From Spirochaetales bacterium (GTDB lineage: Bacteria > Spirochaetota > Spirochaetia > DSM-27196 > SLST01): DNA of 23,684 nucleotides. Position numbers and translations under genes: made by a program. This document shows, piece by piece, positions 7,610 through 15,930 of the stretch (the first letter of the stretch is position 1; each line of letters opens with the position of its first letter). The stretch is from the NCBI GenBank assembly GCA_007130265.1, contig SLST01000615.1, positions 1 to 23,684 on the forward strand, read 5' to 3'. Below the pieces are notes generated by a model. That model searched no databases, was not told the origin of the DNA, and worked only from the letters and a program-made list of their open reading frames with translations.

Positions 7610-8635
7610 TCACGCCAGCAGAAAATCCTCCGGTCTCAGCGAGTATCCCCGGATCTGTCCGTTCGGCGCATCGTCCACGATGTAGTTCACGATGTAGATC
7701 TCGCCGTCGTCGAACTGCACCCAGCCGGAATAGCCGGTATCCGATTCCGGCGACCGGTCGAAATCGACCGGCAGAATTCGCGTGTGCGCATCGTTGCGAG
7801 CGGCTGCAAGCGCCGACTCGTCGTCGGTGAGCCCCGCGAAGAAGTTCTGCGTCCACCATCCCACCCATCCCCTGCCGCCCTGCATGAACCGGTGGGTGAT
7901 CAGAATGCGGCCGTCGAGCAGGCGTCCGGCCACGGGCCGATGGCAACCGGGAAGCGGAAAGGCGACCACCTCGCCCCACGATTCGCCCGCGTCGTGCGAG
8001 ATGCTCTTGAAGCAATCCCACCCCTGCCCCGAGTTCTCGCGCATGAACGCTACGAGCGCATCGCCCACAGGCAGAATGGACACTTCGCACAGATTGAGCC
8101 CCTCCTTGCGTCCCACATCAACCGCGCCGGTCCAGGTAGCTCCCCGGTCGTCCGAGTACCAGAGCCGTTGGACGAGGTAGCCGAAGCTTTCGTCACGGTC
8201 GTGGCACGACAGGATCCAGCGTCCGGAGTCGAGCTCGAGCAGCTTGTCCGGCACGATCCCCACCGCGGGCGTTTCAACAGGCTCGCCCCAGGTCCGTCCG
8301 TTGTCATCGCTGAAAAAGAGGTAGTTGCGGCCTCCCGCTTCACCTCGTTCATGGACCTTGTCGACAAGCACCGCGAGCCTTCCGTCCTTCAGCAGCGTGA
8401 TCCGAGCGCAGTTCCACCATGGCAGGCCCTGGGTGCCTTCGGTAAGCGGCCGCTTGGGCGACCAGGTGCGGCCTCGGTCGCTCGAGTCGGTAAGCATGAT
8501 CCGCGTGTACGAACGGTCGCGGTGGTGCGTGCACTCGGAGAAAACGCACACGAGGCGTCCGTCAGGAAGTCTCGCGACGTCGGGCCACGCCTCATAGATG
8601 GCGTCATCGCGGCTGATGGTGTGTTTGTCGATCAC
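7610..8635 (-). CDS. BNR/Asp-box sialidase-superfamily protein
   Basis: A 341-residue propeller protein, last gene of the transporter operon. Asp boxes: SSDRGRTW (51-58), SDDNGRTW (109-116), SDDRGATW (161-168), SHDAGESW (213-220). MREN (198-201) and HRP (232-234), plus the GYSGWVQFDDG and LRPEDF ending, align it with the protein at 3947-5545, of which it is the form without the lectin-like insertion. The start is GTG at 8635, preceded by GGAGGAGAT, 32 bases after the upstream gene stops. No signal peptide; a cytoplasmic hydrolase or related enzyme acting on imported sugar is likely. The classical FRIP motif is not evident, so sialidase activity should not be assumed. Confidence 0.85.
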   Translation of the reverse strand: MIDKHTISRDDAIYEAWPDVARLPDGRLVCVFSECTHHRDRSYTRIMLTDSSDRGRTWSPKRPLTEGTQGLPWWNCARITLLKDGRLAVLVDKVHERGEAGGRNYLFFSDDNGRTWGEPVETPAVGIVPDKLLELDSGRWILSCHDRDESFGYLVQRLWYSDDRGATWTGAVDVGRKEGLNLCEVSILPVGDALVAFMRENSGQGWDCFKSISHDAGESWGEVVAFPLPGCHRPVAGRLLDGRILITHRFMQGGRGWVGWWTQNFFAGLTDDESALAAARNDAHTRILPVDFDRSPESDTGYSGWVQFDDGEIYIVNYIVDDAPNGQIRGYSLRPEDFLLA

Positions 8636-8667
8636 GTTTTATCTCCTCCGGCACTCCGGCCGATCAG

Positions 8668-9801
8668 TCAACTGGGATATGCGACGATTGCACGCTTACC
8701 GCCGCCTGCACGGCGGAGCTCCGGCCCGATGTCGCCGAAGCCGCCGCTTGGGTCTGCGGCGTGCACGGACCAGAGCAGGAGCATGCCCTCTGGCGTCCAG
8801 CAGGCGGCGGGATAGATGCACTGCCGATCACGCGCCTCCGCTCCCGTGTCGTCGATGATCACCGGCGGGTCCCAGTGCTCACCCCCATCGCCGGATACTG
8901 AGTAGCACAGGGGCGTGCGCGGGAAGAACGCGCCTGGGCGCAACGGTTGGGCGTGGTTGTAGAAGACGATGAGCCGTTTGTCGGGCAGGGTCTTGAGGGT
9001 GAGCGGCGCGCACGGGCTCCTCAGCGAGGTCGGACTCGGATCGCTCCAGGTCTCCCCTTCGTCGACGGAGCGGCTCTGGTAAAGCCACCCGCTGCCCGTC
9101 CGAGCAAGCATAAGAAGACCGTCGGCCATCCGGGCAACGCACGGCTCAGCCATGCCGCGTGCGTCGTCAAGCATCGCCGCACGTCGTGACTGGCGCCAGC
9201 TTTGGCCGCCGTCGTCGCTGTACAGGCAGAGGCCGATATTGCGATCCCCCTCGAATGAGCCGGTACCGCGAGGCATATGCGAGGCAGGAACGATGATTCG
9301 TCCGCTCGTAGTCTGGATGGTGCGCTCATTCATGATGTACCAGACGCCCTCACTGGTTCCGGTCACCGCCGCGTCAGACCAGCTAACTCCGTCATCACCG
9401 GAGTAGCTCACGACCGGCAGGCCGCCGCCGTGAAGTCCGCGAACGTGGCGGTGCGCTGTGAACATCAGCCGATCATCCAGAAGTCGTAGGAAGCTGATGC
9501 CTCCATCGCTGATCATCCCGCCCACCGACCACTGCATGGTCATTAGGCCGTCATCGTCCCACGTTCGTCCGTTATCACGGCTGCGACAGAGACGCGGAAC
9601 CGGAGCGGTTGCCTCGAGTTCTTCGATGTTGGTGGGCGGTCGACCCCAGGGAGCAGCCATGAGGATGTCGCCGCACGGGAGCATGATCGTCCCGGGCCCT
9701 ATGAACTGCCTCTGCGCCGTGTGGCGCACGAAGATAGCCGGAGGTTCCACGAAACATGCATGGCCTAGCGGTGCTGTAGTCCCGCCCAGGTCTGGGGTCA
9801 T
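8668..9801 (-). CDS. BNR/Asp-box sialidase-family protein (exo-alpha-sialidase-like)
   Basis: A 377-residue propeller protein with five Asp boxes: SRDNGRTW (74-81), SGDDGVSW, SDDGGQSW, SVDEGETW and SGDGGEHW. A central AEPCVARMADG segment (Glu219) followed by LMLARTGSG matches the sialidase stretch in which a Glu precedes an Asp-Gly-Arg strand and an Arg. An N-terminal FVRHTAQ replaces the usual FRIP. The ATG at 9801 is 4 bp from the permease stop, with AAAGGG overlapping that stop, so translation is coupled to the transporter. No signal peptide. It is probably an exo-glycosidase for the transported compound; the sugar specificity is unknown. Confidence 0.87.
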   Translation of the reverse strand: MTPDLGGTTAPLGHACFVEPPAIFVRHTAQRQFIGPGTIMLPCGDILMAAPWGRPPTNIEELEATAPVPRLCRSRDNGRTWDDDGLMTMQWSVGGMISDGGISFLRLLDDRLMFTAHRHVRGLHGGGLPVVSYSGDDGVSWSDAAVTGTSEGVWYIMNERTIQTTSGRIIVPASHMPRGTGSFEGDRNIGLCLYSDDGGQSWRQSRRAAMLDDARGMAEPCVARMADGLLMLARTGSGWLYQSRSVDEGETWSDPSPTSLRSPCAPLTLKTLPDKRLIVFYNHAQPLRPGAFFPRTPLCYSVSGDGGEHWDPPVIIDDTGAEARDRQCIYPAACWTPEGMLLLWSVHAADPSGGFGDIGPELRRAGGGKRAIVAYPS

Positions 9802-9805
9802 AAAT

Positions 9806-10678
9806 CTACCCTTTCACCGATCCGATCAGCGCACCCTTCACGAAGTACTTCTGGATGAAGGGGTACACGCAGAGAATGGGAGTCACCGTGAGTACAATCA
9901 TGGTACTGCGGATCGTCTCCGTCGGCGGCATCCGGTCTATTGAGACGATATCCGTGTCCTCGACCATCGCGGAGACCAGTATCTGGCGCAGCACTACCTG
10001 CAGCGGAAGACTGCGCGCATCGTTGATGTAGATGAACGCCTGGAACCATTCGTTCCAGTGGAAGACGGCGTAGAACATGCCAATTGTGGCGATCGACGGC
10101 AACGAGAGCGGCAGAATGATCCGCAGCAACCGTTGAGCCGGCTGCGCACCGTCCATGATCGCCGCCTCTTCGAGACTCTCCGGTATCCCCATGAAGAAGT
10201 TACGCATGATGAACATGAACCACGGATTCACGAGTACGGGGAGGATCATGGCCCAGAAAGTGTCGGTCAGCCTGAGCGAATCGACAAGGATATACTGGGG
10301 AATCAGCCCGCCATTGAACACCATGGTGATGAATACGAAGAGCGTGATTGCGGCCCGACCCGGAATCTGTCTCTTGGACAGGACGTACGCAAGCGTGGTA
10401 GTGAACGCGAGATTGAGCGACGTGCCCACCACCACCCTCGCAACGCTGATCATGAAGCCGCTGAAAAACAGCGATCCCGGCCGCAGCAGGAGACGGTACG
10501 ATGTGAGGTCTACCTGCTCCGGTACCAGAATATGTGCTCCGCGACGCGCCCACTCTTCTTGGCCCACGAGCGAAGACGCGAGTACCGAAAGCAGCGGGAG
10601 CACGAATACGGTGGCCAGGATCAAGAGGAAAATGTAGTTGAAGATGGCGAACGCTCGCTCACCCCTGGTCAGCTGCAC
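9806..10678 (-). CDS. carbohydrate ABC transporter permease, LplC/YtcP type
   Basis: A 290-residue inner-membrane permease of a CUT1-type sugar importer. Seen: an N-terminal hydrophobic helix (about residues 13-35), about six predicted membrane segments, and the cytoplasmic EAA loop (EEAAIMDGA then LPLSLPSI) that docks the ATPase. It ends VKGALIGSVKG, typical of the family. The start is GTG at 10678; its ribosome site TAGGAGGG overlaps the stop codon of the partner permease at 10688, indicating coupled translation. It pairs with the LplB-like permease and binding protein upstream. No ATPase gene is in the window; MsmX-like shared ATPases commonly serve such systems. Confidence 0.93.
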   Translation of the reverse strand: MQLTRGERAFAIFNYIFLLILATVFVLPLLSVLASSLVGQEEWARRGAHILVPEQVDLTSYRLLLRPGSLFFSGFMISVARVVVGTSLNLAFTTTLAYVLSKRQIPGRAAITLFVFITMVFNGGLIPQYILVDSLRLTDTFWAMILPVLVNPWFMFIMRNFFMGIPESLEEAAIMDGAQPAQRLLRIILPLSLPSIATIGMFYAVFHWNEWFQAFIYINDARSLPLQVVLRQILVSAMVEDTDIVSIDRMPPTETIRSTMIVLTVTPILCVYPFIQKYFVKGALIGSVKG

Positions 10679-10687
10679 GAGGCCCTC

Positions 10688-11650
10688 CTACCAGATCCCT
10701 GTATAGTCGAAACGCTTGGCGAGCATGTTTGTACCGATCAGGAGCGTCGCCGCGATAACGCTCTTGAACAATCCGACCGCCGCAGCGAAGGAGTACTGCA
10801 TCCCGATGAGTCCGGTACGGTACACGTAGGTGTCGATGATGTCGGCAACCTCGTAGACGCTCGGTGAGTAGAGAAGCAGAATTCGCTCAAAACCGGCGTT
10901 CAGAAGATTGCCTACCGCGAAGATGAACAGGATGACTACGACGTTCGCCATGCCCGGTAGTGTGATGTGCAACGTCTGGGCAAAGCGACCGGCTCCATCG
11001 ATGTACGCTGCCTCGTACTGTTCCTGATCTATACTGGCAATCGCCGCAAGATAGAGTATGCTTCCCCATCCTACAGTCTGCCACAGATGCGTCACGACCA
11101 GAACCGATCGGAACGCCCTGGGATCACCTAGGAACATCCGCGGCTCACGGCCCAGGGCCATGAGGAGCTGGTTGACGAGCCCCCCCTGAGTAGTAAGTAG
11201 GCTCATCACGAGCCCAGCGACCACGACCATTGACAGAAAGTGCGGCAGGTAACTGATGGTCTGAACCACCCGCTTGAACGCCCGGGAGCGCACTTCGTTG
11301 ATCAACAACGCAAGTATGATGGGTGCCGGAAACCCCCAGGCGAGCTGGAGAAAGCTGATCCAGATCGTATTGCGCATGATCTGGAAGAAATAGTGAGACC
11401 GGAAAAACCTCAGGAACCATCTGAAACCGACGAACGGCGAGAAAAGGATGTCCTCCACCGTGGAGAACGGGCTGACGTCCTTGAACGCGACGATAATCCC
11501 GAACATTGGTACGTACGAGAAGATGAAGAAGGCGACTAACGCCGGCAGTGCGAGATAGTAGTAGAAGCGGTAGTTGAGTACGTTGCGCCACAGGGGCGTG
11601 CGTCGCACGCTGAGTGTGGTCGTTTCTGTGTTGATGTCGGGAAGACTCAT
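10688..11650 (-). CDS. carbohydrate ABC transporter permease, LplB type
   Basis: A 320-residue membrane protein. A cytoplasmic N-terminus of about 30 residues is followed by a first membrane helix (YYYLALPALVAFFIFSYVP) and several more, and by an EAA loop (EAAYIDGAGRF, then ITLPGM). The conserved MFGIIVAFKD segment and the FDYTGIW end are typical of LplB/YtfT-like subunits of CUT1 importers for oligosaccharides. The start is ATG 11650 with GGAG about 8 bases upstream. It lies 108 bp after the binding-protein gene, with a GC-rich stem-loop in the gap, and 9 bp before the second permease. Substrate unknown but probably the same glycan attacked by the BNR enzymes of this operon. Confidence 0.93.
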   Translation of the reverse strand: MSLPDINTETTTLSVRRTPLWRNVLNYRFYYYLALPALVAFFIFSYVPMFGIIVAFKDVSPFSTVEDILFSPFVGFRWFLRFFRSHYFFQIMRNTIWISFLQLAWGFPAPIILALLINEVRSRAFKRVVQTISYLPHFLSMVVVAGLVMSLLTTQGGLVNQLLMALGREPRMFLGDPRAFRSVLVVTHLWQTVGWGSILYLAAIASIDQEQYEAAYIDGAGRFAQTLHITLPGMANVVVILFIFAVGNLLNAGFERILLLYSPSVYEVADIIDTYVYRTGLIGMQYSFAAAVGLFKSVIAATLLIGTNMLAKRFDYTGIW

Positions 11651-11708
11651 GTGCGGCTCCGATTGGCGATGACTCCGACTCCTTATGACGTTCCGTTGTC
11701 CAGCGATC

Positions 11709-11729
11709 CGCGCCCCTCGCCGGGGCGCG
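11709..11729 (-). other. intergenic stem-loop between binding-protein and permease genes
   Basis: Perfect 8-bp arms CGCGCCCC (11709-11716) and GGGGCGCG (11722-11729) with a 5-base loop. No T-run follows in the direction of transcription, so it is not a standard intrinsic terminator. Stem-loops at this position in sugar-importer operons often protect the upstream mRNA or attenuate readthrough, giving more binding protein than permease. That role is inferred here. Confidence 0.65.
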
Positions 11730-11758
11730 AAAGAACTGGGACGTCCTACGACTGTGGC

Positions 11759-13270
11759 CTACAGACCCTTCGCAGCACGATAATCGCTCGTGTACTCCTC
11801 GTATAGCTGGTCGATGCCGATCCTGCGGAGTTCGTCCAGGAACTGGCTCCACTGCGCCATTGGCCGCGCACCGGTGATGAACTTGACCGTCTCCTCGTCG
11901 ATCATGCGCTGGATGTCGTCGAAGGACTCCACAGCGTTCCTGATTCGACTCATATCGTAGGTTACATCGAAATCGACAGGAGTCTTGCCGTTGGAAAGAT
12001 CGAACACGTAGTCCCGAATGTGGACGTAGTGTCGCCGGAGCTCCGGATCATCGGGTGCATAGAGCACGTCAGTTGCAAGGCCTGTCGCAACCATCAGCTC
12101 CCCGGCGTATATCGTGCCAGGATCGGTTCGGAGGCGCCGCACGAAATACTTCTCGTTCGGATCAGCCCATTCCCAGTCCTCTCCTTGAATCCCGTAGACG
12201 GCGGTTACGACATTCTCGGGGTGTTCCGGATCGAACTGCCAGTTCATCAGACGCATCGCCGCCTCAGGATTCTCGCTCCGCCGCGAGATCATGATCGCAG
12301 CGTCCGGCGACGCGTTGTTTGTCATAACAAGCCCCTTGTCGCTCGAAAAGCCTTCCGTAAACGAGTAGTCGACACCCGGTAACGCGCCACTGACAAGGAT
12401 ACGGTTCAGATGGATGGTAATACCTGAGTACCATCCACTGTAGATCGCGACGTTTCCGGCTCTGAACACTTCATTGCGATCGTGCGCCACGAAGTTCTCG
12501 CGGAACAGCCAGCCGCGTCGGTACCAGTCTGCCATTGTCGCCACAAAGTCACGGTAGCCGGGCTGGAACTCCGGAGGCTGTAGGGTCCCGTCCCGATCGA
12601 GCCACCTGGAGTAGCCGTACTCGGTGAACGCACCCGCCCATGATCTTCTCAGGTCGTTGACACTCCCCGTCAGCATGATGGCGTTCGGGTCTGCAGCTTT
12701 GATTACCTCGAAAGCCCGGACCATCTCGTCCCAGGTATCAGGAAGATCAAGTCCGGCATCGTCAAACATCGCCTCGTTAAACCATGTGAAGTGCGTGTGA
12801 CCCATCAGTCCCAGCCGCGGAACGCCCCAAATAGTCCCATCGGCGTCAGTGACGCCTGCCCATTGCTCTGAGGAGAAGGCGGCGAGCACGTTCGGCCCAT
12901 AGTTCTCCAGCAAATCGTTCAGCGGCAGAGCAGTCTCCTTGTACTGCGGCCAGCCGCCCGAGAAGATGTCCAGCCGCTGAGTCCGAGAGGCAAGACGTAG
13001 GTTCATCTTCGTGGCGAACTCCGGACCATGAGGCTCGCTGTACCCCACGGGCCATACCCCCACCTGGCTGCGGATGTACTCCTGAACCGCGCGCATGCGC
13101 TCGGGGTTGCTGCCGTTCGGGTCAGTAATCGACATGGTCGGCCAGATATGAACCTCCGGCACTTCTTCGGCAGCCGTCGCTTGCTGCGTCCCGGCGGCCC
13201 AGAGAGACGCTGTCAGCAGCAGCGTCAGCGCAACCGCAACAGCGAACTGAGCGAATCGTCTCGTCCTCAT
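11759..13270 (-). CDS. extracellular sugar-binding protein of an ABC importer (LplA-like)
   Basis: A 503-residue solute-binding protein, first gene of the importer operon. Seen: a signal peptide with RTRR, a hydrophobic core (VAVALTLLLTASLWA) and an Ala-Ala-Gly cleavage region at about 27-30. There is no lipobox Cys, so it is either periplasmic or held by the signal peptide. The mature protein contains motifs common in large binding proteins: LNDLLENYGP, GTIWGVPR, WFNEAMFDDAGLDLPDTWDEM. The start at 13270 follows AGGAGGAAACG; a longer frame to 13306 is unlikely. It delivers an oligosaccharide to the permeases at 10688 and 9806. The AAGTQQ context after the core resembles spirochaetal binding proteins (inference). 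Confidence 0.92.
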   Translation of the reverse strand: MRTRRFAQFAVAVALTLLLTASLWAAGTQQATAAEEVPEVHIWPTMSITDPNGSNPERMRAVQEYIRSQVGVWPVGYSEPHGPEFATKMNLRLASRTQRLDIFSGGWPQYKETALPLNDLLENYGPNVLAAFSSEQWAGVTDADGTIWGVPRLGLMGHTHFTWFNEAMFDDAGLDLPDTWDEMVRAFEVIKAADPNAIMLTGSVNDLRRSWAGAFTEYGYSRWLDRDGTLQPPEFQPGYRDFVATMADWYRRGWLFRENFVAHDRNEVFRAGNVAIYSGWYSGITIHLNRILVSGALPGVDYSFTEGFSSDKGLVMTNNASPDAAIMISRRSENPEAAMRLMNWQFDPEHPENVVTAVYGIQGEDWEWADPNEKYFVRRLRTDPGTIYAGELMVATGLATDVLYAPDDPELRRHYVHIRDYVFDLSNGKTPVDFDVTYDMSRIRNAVESFDDIQRMIDEETVKFITGARPMAQWSQFLDELRRIGIDQLYEEYTSDYRAAKGL

Positions 13271-13425
13271 CGTTTCCTCCTGTGATCGTGAGTGGATGGT
13301 GTACACGATGAGTCATCGTAGGTCGGTTCCGGCGAGAACGAAATGATAAACTACCGGCATCGCATGATGACTTCATGCACTTCGGCACGGTAGTCAAAAG
13401 AAGAGCATCGGACCAGCGAAATGTG
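13271..13425. promoter_or_regulatory. regulatory gap upstream of the importer operon
   Basis: This 155-bp gap separates the sensor-regulator stop from the binding-protein start and must carry the operon promoter if the two are not co-transcribed. On the minus strand a TTGACT lies at 13392-13397 without a good -10 at 16-18 bp. A perfect inverted repeat, GCATGA and TCATGC around 5 bases, occupies 13362-13378. TATCAT (about 13342-13347) is a possible -10 with no -35, as often seen at activator-dependent promoters. No gene seen. Confidence 0.4.
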
Positions 13426-15780
13426 TCACCGCCACACCGCATCAGCGGCGGGTGAACCGACAACCGATCCGGAAGGCATGGTGCGACGCGAAGCCACCGC
13501 CCCCGCCACGAGACGGTACTCCCCCGGAGTCATGCCGTGTCGCTTGCGGAAGACTCGAATAAGGTAGTTGCTGTTGCTGTATCCCACCTCGTTCGCAATC
13601 TTCTGCAGCCCCTTTTCGCTCTCCAGGAGCAGCGCACATGCCTTCTCGATCCGGATACCGGTGAGATAGTCCACAAAGGTAACTCCCGTATTCTCACGGA
13701 ACACCCTGCTGAGATAGGAAGCGCTCACGTCGAATCGGTCCGCGACACCCACCAGACTCGCGCTACGGTACGACTCCTGCAGGTACTCGGTCACCTGCTT
13801 CGTCAATGTGTGGTCGGGGGCAGCACAGGCGCTCTCTCCGATCGCCGTCGCTAGCCGGGAGGCCAGATCGGAGAACCACTGAGCAAGGCGCTCTTCGTGG
13901 TAGTCGCAGAGTACGGTTTCCACGTCGGTAGAGTCCGAAATCCGCTCGATCACGTGTCCACCCGCGTTGACCGCCAGATCTACGAGCATCCGGTAGAGCC
14001 GCAGAAACAGGTGCTGAAACTGCAACCGCCGCATGGCCGGCCGGGACGCTTTGACGGTCTCTACGAAATGCCTTACCGCACGCGCGGCCTCTCCCGACCT
14101 GCCTGCGGCGATCTGCACAGCGATCTGCGCCTCGAGCTCGGTAGGGTAGGTAGCGCTGTTGCCCGTGGTGGCGACGATGTCCTCGTACCGCACGACACTC
14201 ACGTCGAGCATGGGACCGGTATACTGAACCGCCTCACACGCCTGTTCGTATGCAACGTGGATATCGTCGACGGACGCCGCGGGAGCACCGACACCGACGA
14301 GGCAGCGACACGCAGTCGCCTCCTCAAACACGCGGGTGAATGCGATCAGCCTTGGAGTGAGGAGATCTGTACGCTCATCGTTCACCGAGAGGATCAGCGC
14401 AATTCGGGTGGCTTCGACTTCGACCAGGATGCCCCGGGCTCCCCGTGCCAGCTCCCTTCGTGCGAGAGCGCGGAACCTCGCGATCTGGACCATCTGCAGC
14501 CGCGGATCCAGTACTCTGCTGATCAGCTCCGGGACTGCGAGCACTATGACGACGAGCGGCCACGCGCTGGTGCCCAAACCACACTCCGAGAACACGCCCT
14601 CGGCGCTCTCATCAGCTTCCCGATTGCCAGTCACGACGTCCCGGAGAACCTTATGCCTATACGCAGGTAGAGTCAGGCTGAGGCGCCCCTCGATTGCCGC
14701 GAACTCGTCTGTGATCGGATCAACAGCAGGATCGTAGCGGCGGCCATCACCGCGGAGCATCGTAACGATCCGCGCGATCGGAGAGTACACCTTTCCTACG
14801 GAAAGGACGACGATCGCCGCTACGACGAGTAACGAGAGGATCACGGAGACCCAGATAATCGCCTGGATGGCCCCGAGCCCACGAAAGAGATCGGCCTGCG
14901 GTACGATACCCACGAAAATCCAACTCAGAGTCTCCGAGCGCTGGACGCCAATCACATATCCGTCCAACTCCCGGGAGTTCGGACCTGACGAGCCGCCGTC
15001 GAGCACACGCCGCACGATCGGCAGCAGCCCGTGGTCCGACGACGAGGCTATCACGTCCCCGCCGTCCGTGACGACGAGTCGAGTCCCGAGATCGAGAACC
15101 GGCGAACCGGTGGGACGCTCAAGGCCGAGGATCTCCGGGCTGAGGTTGACCACTAGCCCCACACCACGACTCCCAGCAGGAAGCGGCCGCGTGAGAACCG
15201 AAATCGTCTGTGCCGTCCGTCCGTCCTGATCGACAAAGGTGCGCGGGTCAAGGACGGCAGGAGAGTACTCCATGGCTGCAAAATCGGGCAGCCAGGAGGT
15301 ATCGTGAAACTCCTCCAAAACGTAAGTATGAGGAGACGTGGTCAACACGGTACGCCGCTGCAGGTCAACGTAGTAGATGGACTGTACGTGGGGGTGGCCG
15401 GCGCGGAACGACGAGAGCTCGCTGATCACCATGTCCCGAAGACTCAGGAAATCGTAGAGTAGAGCGAGATCCTCGTCGGTCAGCTCGCCCTGCGCACCCT
15501 CCAAACGTGAACGTCCCGGATAGGCCTCAAATCGTACAAAGACCGACTTCACGATCATGGACGCAGACGCATCCATCGTTCGGATTATGGCCGTCTCTGC
15601 CCCGTCGACCGCGAGCCTCAAGTGACGCTCATGCTCTGAGATCGCCTCCGTCCGACGCTGGACTCGTGTCTGGAGGTAGAAGCTGCTGCTCAGGAACAGG
15701 ACGGGCAGCAGTCCGGTCACGAGGAACGCGATGAGTAAACGACGATAGAATCGGGGAAGATGCGGACGAGAGGCTTTCAT
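13426..15780 (-). CDS. membrane-anchored AraC-family sensor-regulator (YesN/Cache type)
   Basis: A 784-residue one-component membrane regulator. Seen: a membrane helix at about 13-33, a large extracytoplasmic region (about 34-300) probably of the Cache sensor type, a second helix at about 303-330, a short HAMP-like linker (SPIARIVTMLRG), a cytoplasmic middle region, and a C-terminal AraC double helix-turn-helix (ASLVGVADRFDVSASYLSRV, and later GLQKIANEVGYSNSNYLIRVF, MTPGEYR). Such proteins sense a sugar or binding-protein complex outside and activate the adjacent importer, here the operon starting at 13270. The ATG at 15780 lacks a strong ribosome site. A good promoter lies at 15839-15867. 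The ligand is not deducible. Confidence 0.9.
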   Translation of the reverse strand: MKASRPHLPRFYRRLLIAFLVTGLLPVLFLSSSFYLQTRVQRRTEAISEHERHLRLAVDGAETAIIRTMDASASMIVKSVFVRFEAYPGRSRLEGAQGELTDEDLALLYDFLSLRDMVISELSSFRAGHPHVQSIYYVDLQRRTVLTTSPHTYVLEEFHDTSWLPDFAAMEYSPAVLDPRTFVDQDGRTAQTISVLTRPLPAGSRGVGLVVNLSPEILGLERPTGSPVLDLGTRLVVTDGGDVIASSSDHGLLPIVRRVLDGGSSGPNSRELDGYVIGVQRSETLSWIFVGIVPQADLFRGLGAIQAIIWVSVILSLLVVAAIVVLSVGKVYSPIARIVTMLRGDGRRYDPAVDPITDEFAAIEGRLSLTLPAYRHKVLRDVVTGNREADESAEGVFSECGLGTSAWPLVVIVLAVPELISRVLDPRLQMVQIARFRALARRELARGARGILVEVEATRIALILSVNDERTDLLTPRLIAFTRVFEEATACRCLVGVGAPAASVDDIHVAYEQACEAVQYTGPMLDVSVVRYEDIVATTGNSATYPTELEAQIAVQIAAGRSGEAARAVRHFVETVKASRPAMRRLQFQHLFLRLYRMLVDLAVNAGGHVIERISDSTDVETVLCDYHEERLAQWFSDLASRLATAIGESACAAPDHTLTKQVTEYLQESYRSASLVGVADRFDVSASYLSRVFRENTGVTFVDYLTGIRIEKACALLLESEKGLQKIANEVGYSNSNYLIRVFRKRHGMTPGEYRLVAGAVASRRTMPSGSVVGSPAADAVWR

Positions 15781-15838
15781 CGGGATCGTCCGTCGTGCCT
15801 TGCGACCATCAAGTCAACTCCACCGTACGATCGCCTCC

Positions 15839-15867
15839 ATTGTATACCTGAAACAGGCCAGCGACAA
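15839..15867 (-). promoter_or_regulatory. sigma-70-like promoter of the sensor-regulator gene
   Basis: On the minus strand TTGTCG (15862-15867) and TACAAT (15839-15844) are separated by exactly 17 bp, with 4/6 and 5/6 consensus matches. Transcription would start near 15832, leaving a leader of about 50 nt. It lies in the 150-bp gap after the kinase gene, so the regulator need not depend on the upstream operon. Confidence 0.6.
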
Positions 15868-15930
15868 TCCGATGAACCCTTTGCCGACCGGATCCGCAGT
15901 AGGACAAAGCTCGACGAGTGAGACCAACCA

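Noticed and set aside
7079..8815. Plus-strand open frame of 578 codons across the BNR gene at 7610-8635
   Set aside because: It runs antisense to a clear BNR gene with Asp boxes, is Arg/Pro-rich and has no family motif.
13362..13378. Inverted repeat GCATGA/TCATGC as a transcription terminator of the sensor gene
   Set aside because: The stem is only 6 bp and no T-run follows. A regulatory site is as likely, so it is listed only within the gap description.
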